A stretch of 64,000 nucleotides of DNA from Lepisosteus oculatus (taxonomy: Eukaryota > Chordata > Actinopteri > Semionotiformes > Lepisosteidae), in contig NW_027168394.1 in NCBI RefSeq assembly GCF_040954835.1, positions 500,001 through 564,000 of the forward strand, read 5' to 3'. Shown in pieces: positions 55,387 through 64,000 of the stretch (within the stretch, counting starts at the first letter, position 1; each line of letters begins with the position of its first letter). The position numbers and the translations under genes are program-made. A model generated the notes under the pieces. That model saw only the letters and a program-made list of their open reading frames with translations, searched no databases and was not told the origin of the DNA.

Positions 55387-55979
55387 GAAAGCCCCGGCGC
55401 CTGACTCGCTACTTGAAGCTGTGTGTGGCGGGGGCTCCGTGCCCCTGAGCGGGACTGAAGGATCGTTCGTGTGCAACTCTTTGGAAAGGAGCTGCTTTCC
55501 AAATCGCATTGCGTGCCTGGATGTTGGCGAATGCGCTCCCTTGTGTTGGCTCGTCCCGCACTGGAGGAGGACAAACAATCTGCACGGAGGAGCACCAGGC
55601 AAGTCTTCACCAGACAAAAACCTCCAGTGCACAGCACTCTGGAAACATTTCGGGGCTGTCGCGTGTTTATTTCAGCACGTAAAGCGCACCGGTCCAACAC
55701 GCCGCCCTCTTGTGGCCTTGCGGCGTCAGAGCAAGAGGCTCCTTCTCGCTGCCCTTCTGCTGTGTTGCAGGGCCCCGAGAGGGAACCTGGAGCGCACAAT
55801 TTGTGGGGGGCGGGGGACCGCGTTTGCGCTCTGCCCCCGGTCTCTTGCGCGAGTACTAAATCTCACGGACAGGGGGGCCTCGTCATTGATTGTTACAGGT
55901 GAGACGGGGATTAGGAGGAGACCCCGACTGATGGGTAAAGGGGAGCACTAACACCAGAGGGACACCCCCGGCGTCTCTT
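55387..55979. other. GC-rich stretch, nothing recognised
   Basis: This region has several overlapping open frames typical of GC-rich DNA but none with a recognisable domain. It may be 5S spacer. Confidence 0.45.
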
Positions 55980-56236
55980 TTTGAGAGACGCCCTGGGGTT
56001 TCCTAATGGCCAAGGAGGGTCGGGACCTCGGTTTGACGCCTCCCCCGAAGGACGGCGCCTGTTTGTGCAGCAGAGTGTCGCCATCAGGAGGCTGGGGCGT
56101 AAGAGAGCCACACAGCCCGCAGGGTGAGCGCTCCCTGCTGGTCCCAGTCATATCTCTTGCAGGAGCAGCAGCAACCGGAGCTTTTCCGGGGGGGAATCTC
56201 CCATCCGGGTGCCGGCCAGGCTCACACCTTCACTGT
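55980..56236 (-). mobile_element. 5S-headed SINE, diverged copy 5
   Basis: Minus-strand sequence with the same order as the other SINE copies: a 5S-like GCCGGCACCCGGATGGGAGA, then GGGAGCGCTCACCCTGCGGG and CGGTTTGACGCC-type sequence. It is more diverged and not part of the Gly module, so it is an independent insertion. The 5S head is cut off by the satellite at 56,237. Confidence 0.6.
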
Positions 56237-58686
56237 GGCTGTGGAGGTGTGGTTTGTAAGGGCCCAAACTAGGGTTAGAGTTAGGGTTGGAAAACAACCT
56301 GGATTTTTTTAAATGCCTTTACTGTGCTCTAGGATGCATTTGAAATGCAGGAAAAGTGTTGGTTTGTTGTTTCCTTGATTACGAATTTTTACCAATATTG
56401 CAGTTTTTTCTACTCCATATACTGTACATATCAAAATGATGGTCAAGATTGGAGATTGTGATAATACACTTTCTAAATGCTAAACTCTCTTAATTATTGC
56501 ATGTCAAAAGCAAATTAAAAGGATAGTTTTAGCCAGACATTGGTGGTAATTGCAATCCTTACCTTTTTAACCTAGGAAACAGTTTGGTTTTATTTGCAAT
56601 TTCAGCAGCAAGTAAAGAAAAAGATCTGGATATCTGAAAGTTTTTCACAGGTGACACATTAAAATACTTTAAATGTGCAACTTTGAATGTTTCTGGTTGA
56701 TTTGGAGTCATCTGGGTTACATTTTGGGCACTGTATTTGTAGGCAAGGTTGTGGAGGTGTGGTTCGTAAGGGCCCGAACTAGGGTTAGGGTTAGTGTTGG
56801 ACAACACCTGGATTTTTTTAAATGCCTTTACTGTGCTCTAGGATGCATTTGAAATGCAGGAAAAGTGTTGGTTTGTTGTTTCCTTGATTACGAATTTTTA
56901 CCAATTTTGCAGTTTTTTCTACTCCATATACTGTACATATCAAAATGATGGTCAAGATTGGAGATTGTGATAATACACTTTCTAAATGCTAAACTCTCTT
57001 AATAATTGCATGTCAAAAGCAAATTAAAAGGATAGTTTTAGCCAGACGGTGGTGGTAATTGCAATCCTTACCTTTTAAACCTAGGAAACAGTTTGGTTTT
57101 ATTTCCAATTTCAGCAGCAAGTAAAGAAAAAGATCTGGATATCTGAAAGTTTTTCACAGGTGACACATTAAAATACTTTAAATGTGCAACTTTGAATGTT
57201 TCTGGCTGATTTGGAGTCAACTGGGTTACATTTTGGGCACTGTATTTGTAGGCAAGGTTGTGGAGGTGTGGTTTGTAAGGGCCCAAACTAGGGTTAGGGT
57301 TAGGGTTGGAAAACAACCTGGATTTTTTTAAATGCCTTTACTGTGCTCTAAGATGCATTTGAAATGCAGGAAAAGTGTTGGTTTGTTGTTTCCTTGATTA
57401 CGAATTTTTACCAATTTTGCAGTTTTTTCTACTCCATATACTGTACATATCAAAATGATGGTCAAGATTGGAGATTGTGATAATACACTTTCTAAATGCT
57501 AAACTCTCTTAATTATTGCATGTCAAAAGCAAATTAAAAGGATAGTTTTAGCCAGACATTGGTGGTAATTGCAATCCTTACCTTTTAAACCTAGGAAACA
57601 GTTTGGTTTTATTTGCAATTTCAGCATCAAGTAAAGAAAAAGATCTGGATATCTGAAAGTTTTTCACAGGTGACACATTAAAATACTTTAAATGTGCAAC
57701 TTTGAATGTTTCTGGCTGATTTGGAGTCATCTGGGTTACATTTTGGGCACTGTATTTGTAGGCAAGGTTGTGGAGGTGTGGTTCGTAAGGGCCCGAACTA
57801 GGGTTAGGGTTAGTGTTGGACAACACCTGGATTTTTTCTAATGCCTTTACTGTGCTCTAGGATGCATTTGAAATGTAGGAAAAGTGTTGGTTTGTTGTTT
57901 CCTCGATTACGAATTTTTACCAATTTTGCAGTTTTTTCTATTCCATATACTGTAAATATCAAAATGATGGTCAAGTTTGGAGATTGTGATAATACACTTT
58001 CTAAATGCTAAACTCTCTTAATTATTGCATGTCAAAAGCAAATTAAAAGGATAGTTTTAGCCAGACATTGGTGGTAATTGCAATCCTTACCTTTTAAACC
58101 TAGGAAACAGTTTGGTTTTATTTGCAATTTCAGCATCAAGTAAAGAAAAAGATCTGGATATCTGAAAGTTTTTCACAGGTGACACATTAAAATACTTTAA
58201 ATGTGCAACTTTGAATGTTTCTGGCTGATTTGGAGTCATCTGGGTTACATTTTGGGCACTGTATTTGTAGGCAAGGTTGTGGAGGTGTGGTTCGTAAGGG
58301 CCCGAACTAGGGTTAGGGTTAGTGTTGGACAACACCTGGATTTTTTCTAATGCCTTTACTGTGCTCTAGGATGCATTTGAAATGTAGGAAATGTGTTGGT
58401 TTGTTGTTTCCTCGATTACGAATTTTTACCAATTTTGCAGTTTTTTCTATTCCATATACAGTACATATCAAATTGATGGTCAAGTTTGGAGATTGTGATA
58501 ATACACTTTCTAAATGCTAAACTCTCTTAATTATTGCATGTCAAAAGCAAATTAAAAGGATAGTTTTAGCCAGACATTGGTGGTAATTGCAATCCTTACC
58601 TTTTAAACTTAGGAAACAGTTTGGTTTTATGTGCAATTTCAGCAGCAAGTAAAGAAAAATATCTGGATATCTAAAAGTTTTTCACT
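56237..58686. repeat. Satellite, 509-bp unit, about 4.8 copies
   Basis: Units start near 56,238, 56,749, 57,258, 57,768 and 58,277, so the period is 509-511 bases. Each unit contains the telomere-like CTAGGGTTAGGGTTAG. Units 1 and 3 share GGGCCCAAACTAG and units 2, 4 and 5 share GGGCCCGAACTAG, a hint of a dimeric higher order. The 82-codon minus-strand frame in each unit is a by-product of the repeat. Confidence 0.93.
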
Positions 58687-59026
58687 GTTTTGACATGTCT
58701 GCACTGGTACAGAACCGAGCAATCAGAAAACGTGTGAAACTGTCTTTAGACTCAGCATATAGTACCGAGGCCCCCCATGACCAAATAAAGGCTAACCTCG
58801 ATAATCAGCCTAAAGAACGCAGACTACAGCAAAACGACTGACTTTGAAAAGGGAATGAACGTCCGGAAGGAGTAGTGGAACTAGCTTGAGATGCTTCTCC
58901 GGACCCCTAACTAAAAGCCAGCGAGAACCAGCAGCGGCGTCCACTCCTGTCGAACCGGGATCCTTCCGCAGCCACGCAGCTCGTGGTGTCCTAACCCTCC
59001 CATATCTGATTTTGGACCAAGCACAT

Positions 59027-59157
59027 CAGGGCAGAGCGCAAACGCAGTCCCCCACTACCAGAAAGTATGCAGTCGAGATTCCCACATTTGGGGAATTCGC
59101 AGGGGTCAGCACAGCCGGAGTGCAATGGCCGGGCCTCGCCCTGGGTGAACCGATTTT
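59027..59157 (-). ncRNA. U1 snRNA gene, 3' part, inverted copy
   Basis: The minus strand repeats U1 from about nt 38 to 164, with a 3' box-like stretch beyond at 59,005-59,017. Bases just after the LINE tail differ from copy 1 (AAAAAAATCGG against TCGAAATCGG), so the exact junction is uncertain by a few bases. Confidence 0.88.
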
Positions 59158-59359
59158 TTTCGATTTTTAAGAACTTTATTTCCTTTTCACAAAAAAATAC
59201 AGGAAATCACAAATCAGAAAGCTTTACATTAATATACATACTTAAAACAGTATATATGATCACATCTCATTACATTTTGACACGGTAACAGTTACATAGC
59301 AACAATTTTCTTTTTTTCTGGTGCAAATCACATTCTTTATTTAAACATGATAATGTTTT

Positions 59360-62300
59360 TCACAGTTTCTTGAGATACTGTCCAATGCCCTCTATTTCCC
59401 ACAGATTTTCTGCTTCCTCCCTCCCTTCTCTCCACAGATCTCTGAGGTAATAGTTCTCTCGGGTGATGAACAGGGCCAGGCTACCTGCTGCCTTGACTGG
59501 GACCTCGATGCCTTTGAACAGCCCCATGTTCCTCACTCTCCACAGGGCGTCTTTCCCACTGTTCACCACGGCCCAGATCCTGTCAAACACGTCAGGAGGA
59601 AGTTTGACAGGAGAGATGCCGTATATCACGAAAGCAGCGGTCAGGGTAAATTGGGGCGAGAGAGCCTGCAACCAATCTTCAAACTGTGCCCAGAAGGCCT
59701 TAGCAAAAAATCAGGACCACAGGAGATGGGTCACAGTCTCCTCCTCGCCGCAGCCCACCCTAACGCAGCGAGGGCTGGGGGTGAGGCCCCTACGGTACAA
59801 GAAAGTTCGTACCGGTAAGCACTGGTGGACGACACTCCAGGCTAAATCTCTGTGAATGTTGCACAGAAACTTAGAGGATGTGTGTTTCCACACCTTCCTT
59901 GTTTGGGCTGATGTTAAAATGCCCACAGGGGTCTGCCTATTATTCTGGGGTGCAACGAAATCTTCCAGTTTTTGGACGCTGACATCTCGGAGGGGAATAT
60001 GGCCAATTGGGTGAGATCTTAGAAAACTTTTAACTGTCCCATAAATTGCAGGGCATGTGTCAGAGAGTGGGACATCCAGCTTGGGTCTGACACCCCACAC
60101 TCTGAACACCTCCCTACCTACCCAGAGCCTGGAAAAATAAGTCCAGGTACGCGCTGCAGGTGCTGTTGCAAAGCCTCTCAGCACAGAGGCCAGGAAAATG
60201 CACAGCAGCTTCGTAGCAATATCTGGGACAGACTTCCCCCCTGAGGGTAGCGGCCTGTACATTATTTCCCTTCTGAGTCTTTCCTGCTTCCCACCCCATA
60301 GAAATTGAAACATCAATCTCCTCAGCACCGCCGCAACACGGTGTGGGATTGGGAAGGTAGAAGCCAGAAAAATCAAGACAGGCAAGAGCTCGGCTTTGAT
60401 GACCAGCACCTTCCCTGTCATGGTGAGGTCTCGGTCCTTCCATTGCATCAGTTTTTTGTTTAAGATTGGCAATTTGTTCTGCCAATTTACTGTTCCCATC
60501 TCTTCTCCAAAATACACCCCCAGGACCTTAATTCTCTTCTCTTGCAGCCTGAGATCATGTCCTTCTTTTGGCTCCCTCCAGTTCTGATAAAAAATCTCAC
60601 TCTTAGATTTGTTAATTTTTGCAGAGGAAGCCAAGGAGAAACGATCACAGCACTGCAGAGATCTGCTAATTGAGGCATTGTCAGAGAGGAGCAAGGTGAC
60701 GTCATCCATGTATAGAGATGTCTTTACCTCTCCTCCCCCACTTCCAGGCACTGGTATCCCATTAATGGCCTGATCCTGGCGCAAGGCACAGGCTAAGGGC
60801 TCCATAGCCAAAACGAATAACAAGGGGGATAATGGGCAGCCCTGCCTCACCCCTGAACAGACTTCAAAGGGGCGTGATCTATTGCCATTAACCATTACTC
60901 TGCTGTTGCTACCTGTGTACAGCAGGTTAATCCACTTTCTCATGATGGGGCCAAACTTCATGTGCTCAAGTACCGATGTTAAGTACTGCCGGTTTAGGCG
61001 GTCAAAGGCCTTTTCTAGGTCTACACTTAAAATGCACAGAGGGAGGGAGCGATCCTCTGAGTACAGACAGACATCCCTCAACAAGGCCAGGTTGTCGCTC
61101 ATCAGGCGTCCTGCTATCCCACAAGTCTGTTCTTTCCCTACCAGTGAGGCCACTACATTTTGTAGGCGCAGGAAAAGGGCTTTGGACAGGATCTTAGTGT
61201 CCACGCCTAACAGGCTGAGGGGTCTCCAGTTCTTTATGTCATTCTTTGCTCCTTTCTTAAACAAGAGAGAGATAGTGCCTTCTCTTAAGGAGTCAGGCAG
61301 CAATTCTGTCTTATAGCTTTCCTCGAATAGGAGCATTAGCGGATCCTGAAGCAGATCCCAAAAGGTGCAATAAAATTCTTTAGGGAGCCCGTCAGCACCC
61401 GGAGTTTTCCCCTTCTGTAAGCTCTCCATAGCCTGTCTCAGCTCTTCTACTGTCAAATCCCTCTCAAGTACTTCCCTATCTTCTTCACTCAAAACGTTTT
61501 CTAGCTTTGAGGTAAAAAAATGAATTTCTTCATCCTTTACCTCTGTAGAGCTGTACAGTCTTGAGTAGAAGGCCTCGGTGCAGGAGAGGATAGCACTCGG
61601 CTCTGTTCTCTCTCGTCCCTCCTCATCAACTATACTTTCCATGACAGACTTGGAGCCTACCACTTTCCTGAAAAAGAGGCGAGTACACTTCTCATTTTCT
61701 TCCAAGAACTGCACTCTGCTTCTTAACAGCACTCCTCGACTACTTTCTTCGGCTATGCTCCGGATGTCCTTTTTTAAAAGGGTGATATCCTCAAGCACAT
61801 CGAAGCCACTGTGCAGCATCGTGTAGAGACGCTGCAGCTGCCTCTGTTTCCTGGCTAGCACTCCTCTCCGTCTGGCAGCAGCCTTCCTTCCCTCAGCCAT
61901 GAAAAAGGCCTTTGTCCTCACCTTCACCTCCTCCCACCACTCTCCTACTGACCCGTACAGACACTGCAAGGACAACCACTGTGATAGTTTCTCCTTGTAG
62001 CGGGATACTACCCCCTCATTCTCTACACCCTAAAGCCTGATGATCTGAGAAGAAGACAGGCTGAAGAGTGACCCCAACAACTTTCACTCTCTCTGAGACA
62101 AAGCAATAGTCAATTCTGGAGCTGCTATTCCTCTCTGACCATGTATATCCTGCTGTTGTGGGATATATACATCTATATGTGTCTGAGAGTTTAAAGTCTT
62201 GAACTAAGTTTTGCAGGGCCAGTGAGCTGGAATCCAATTTTATCGGAGAGCTAGACTGCCTGTCTGTGTGCTCTAAGATACAATTAAAATCCCCTCCCAC

Positions 62301-62367
62301 TATCACGTCTGTGCTACATAACAATAGGGGAGAGAGTGCCTTGAGTAGCTCCACCCTTCCTCCCACT
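59360..62367 (-). CDS. LINE ORF2, copy 2 (truncated)
   Basis: An open frame at 59,711-61,975 (754 codons) spans the whole reverse transcriptase, including KILSKALFLRLQNV, which copy 1 has partly lost, DLEKAFDRLN, RQGCPLSP and YMDD. The C-terminal 100 residues lie in another frame (59,360-59,671). Upstream, the second half of the endonuclease (GGDFN to SDHQALG) ends in a 60-base deletion near 62,020. The first endonuclease motifs are deleted, so it is inactive. Confidence 0.85.
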
Positions 62368-63453
62368 GGACTGGATGGAGGAGAGGAGGGCATCTGTAGC
62401 ACTTGCAGAGTCTGAGAAAAGCAGCTCCGCTGAATCCTGGGTATCGTCGCTGGACCCGCTCCACCGGGGGGCCCCACACTGGCCCTCGTTCTGAGGAGCA
62501 GGAGTGGGGGAGGGGTCCTCGCTGTTCTCTGGGGTTTTCAAACCCTCGTGCTTGTCTGGTGCAGTCTGCGGTTGTGGGAGCGTAGTGGATTTCTCTTCCA
62601 CCGGCCCTGGAGCCACAGCAGGACTGATCCTGGCTGGAGGCTGAGACTCTTTGTCCAACAAGGGTTCTTTGTTTGACTTGTTGTTTGCTTTGGCTTTTCG
62701 GGCCGGTTTGGCTGAAACAAGCACTGCCTCATCCTTTCTCATTTTGAGTTTATTGGCGTAGGCGTGAGGGCAGTTCTTAAAAACGTGTCCTTCCGAGCCA
62801 CATAAATTGCACTTTGGCAGCATTGAACAGTCAGAGGCTAAATGTCCCTGTTTGCCACAGGTCTTGCAGCATTTCACAGTGCAGGACGATGCCAGGTGTC
62901 CCACAGCACCACAGCGCCGACACACCTTTGGTTGTCCCACATAAAAAACATAGCCATTGCAGGCGCCCAGCCGGATTGTAGAGGGCAGGTGCCTTAAGCC
63001 TCCATTTACATTGTCCGGTAGCAAGCGAACCTCGAATTTCCTTGCTCCTGTTTTTATACCGTCAACATCTCTAACCTCAGTTCCATGGTGGACGGTGCAG
63101 TACTGCTTAAGCCAGGTGTGAATGTCCTCCGTCTTTGCCATTTCCGAGAACATAACAACATGCACCGTTTTCCTCTCTCTCTGTGTCAGAGGCTGCAAGT
63201 TGATCTTCTCAAGGGCAGGAACTTTCCCTCTTTTTGCCTCAAACACATCCACACATTGTTCAAACAGAGAATAGGTAGCAAAAACAACCTCAAATGCTTT
63301 CTGACCTGGGAGAGCGAAGATGAAATCCAAGTGCCGAAGTTCAAAGCCAAGTTCCTTCTGTAACACTTTTCTGCTGAACTGCATACGATCCATGAAGAGA
63401 TCATCCAAAAGCTCAAAACTTACAGCATTCTTGCGGGATCCAAAGGTTGCCAT
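62368..63453 (-). CDS. LINE ORF1, copy 2 (3' truncated)
   Basis: The ORF starts at the ATG matching that of copy 1. All three CCHC knuckles are whole here (CRRCGAVGHLASSC, CKTCGKQGHLASDC, CNLCGSEGHVFKNC). The frame is not shifted at the site where copy 1 is, and runs to the deletion at about 62,368. It lacks about 115 C-terminal residues. Confidence 0.82.
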
Positions 63454-63520
63454 CTCAAACTGCAAAACAAACACTGCTTCCACAAAACAAGAAAACAATC
63501 CAACTACTCCAACTACAGGC

Positions 63521-63552
63521 TGATCAAGGTATCTCCCCTGCCAGGTAAGCTG
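63521..63552 (-). ncRNA. U1 snRNA gene, 5' part, inverted copy
   Basis: The minus strand reads CTTACCTGGCAGGGGAGATA and ends in TGATCA, as in copy 1, directly followed by LINE sequence. The bases before are CAG in place of the usual ATA. Confidence 0.86.
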
Positions 63553-63682
63553 AGCCGCAGGCGATGAGCCCGGAGCTGAACGGGCCCCACTGGCTCGTTT
63601 GTAAGGCCAGGTGCATTGCCAACCACGACTGGCAGGGCAGAGGACTTGAAGGCGGCCTGGGCTCCTGCAGCTGTCCAGCCAC

Positions 63683-63801
63683 GCACTCTGGTTTCTCTTC
63701 ATCTCGTACAAATCTTTTGCCTTTTACTAAAGATTTCCATGGAGAGGAGCATGAATGAGTTCCATACAATTTTTGTGCTTCCCTGCCTTCGGGTGGGGCG
63801 C
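63683..63801 (+). ncRNA. U5 snRNA, second copy
   Basis: This is the inverted duplicate of the U5 gene at 49,104, with intact loop GCCTTTTACTAAAGATTT, Sm site and 3' hairpin. A 3' box-like stretch follows at about 63,812. It lies divergent to the split U1 gene at a distance of about 130 bases. Confidence 0.87.
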
Positions 63802-63909
63802 AGCTGGGCTGGTCAAAGAGAGAAAACAAAACCGCTCACAATCGCTCTTACAATGCAGTAAGTAGCACAGACTACTTAGGGAGTAGGCTGATGTGTTTAA
63901 AAACAACCA

Positions 63910-63982
63910 GCGCCAGGCAGGAGTCGAACCTCCAAACTCCTAATCCATAGTCAGACACATTATCCATTGCACCACTGGCCCT
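63910..63982 (-). pseudogene. tRNA-Arg-derived copy with ATG anticodon, inverted
   Basis: This inverted duplicate of 1,816-1,888 has the same CpG-to-TpG changes and anticodon ATG. It shows that the decay preceded the duplication. The T5 run on the minus strand is kept. Confidence 0.8.
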
Positions 63983-64000
63983 GGTGTGACACTTCAGGAC

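Larger units (their letters stand above)
59158..63520 (-). mobile_element. Tx1-clade-like LINE in U1 gene, copy 2
   Basis: This inverted copy of the 49,387 element lies in the same position of U1 and has the same outer flanks. An internal deletion of about 710 bases (matching 50,540-51,249 of copy 1) joins ORF1 to the middle of the endonuclease at about 62,368. It keeps a longer open reverse transcriptase frame than copy 1. Confidence 0.82.

Noticed and set aside
55365-55951. Overlapping long frames on both strands
   Set aside because: GC-rich sequence near 5S gives open frames on both strands without domains or start context.
56559-58335. Four near-identical 82-codon minus-strand frames
   Set aside because: They recur once per 509-bp satellite unit and have no conserved domain; they are by-products of the repeat.

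Overview
This window is vertebrate nuclear DNA, most likely from a ray-finned fish. The evidence is canonical vertebrate tRNA, 5S, U1, U4 and U5 genes, Tc1/mariner DNA transposons, a Tx1-type LINE, CR1/L2-group LINE pieces, and several copies of a 5S-headed SINE like those of fishes. No host protein-coding gene can be supported. The whole window is a small-RNA gene neighbourhood that has been duplicated many times in both orientations and peppered with mobile elements.

Layout. At 0-8 kb lie tRNA-Thr, decayed Arg, Ile and Gly copies, two U4 snRNA genes, a U5 fragment and a 1.38-kb solo LTR. At 7.6-16.5 kb is a direct tandem duplication (offset about 3.78 kb), each copy with tRNA-Arg(CCT), a Tc1 relic and a LINE relic, followed by a Ser-Gly-Ile tRNA group. 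At 17-28.9 kb are MITE-like elements and long inverted copies, more tRNA-Ser and tRNA-Thr copies, an AT-rich stretch and a 25-bp minisatellite. At 28.9-33 kb is the only largely single-copy tRNA cluster: Asp, Val(CAC), Glu, His, Val(AAC), Pro, Ala, Met. At 33-37.4 kb are a palindrome and an endogenous retrovirus envelope fossil. At 37.4-48.9 kb are mostly inverted copies of the 0-17 kb modules. At 49-64 kb is a large inverted duplication around a 509-bp satellite. Each arm carries a U5 gene and a U1 gene split by a LINE; a 5S gene lies in the spacer.

The strongest candidate for something undescribed is the 49-64 kb region. A roughly 5.1-kb LINE with a three-knuckle ORF1 and an endonuclease-reverse transcriptase ORF2 sits inside a U1 snRNA gene: U1 nucleotides 1-32 lie at its 5' end and about 33-164 at its 3' end. 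Tx1-clade LINEs that target U2 snRNA or 5S genes are known (Keno, Mutsu). A U1-targeting member would be the same strategy on another small RNA gene. Both copies share flanks, so they probably come from one insertion that was later duplicated.

A second theme is tRNA anticodon drift. The same Ser body occurs with AGA, TGA and CGA anticodons, a Thr body carries CTT, a Gly body CTC, an Arg body ATG and a Ser(GCT) body ATT. Several of these show CpG-to-TpG decay typical of silent methylated copies. All identities come from reading motifs by eye; no database search or folding program was run.
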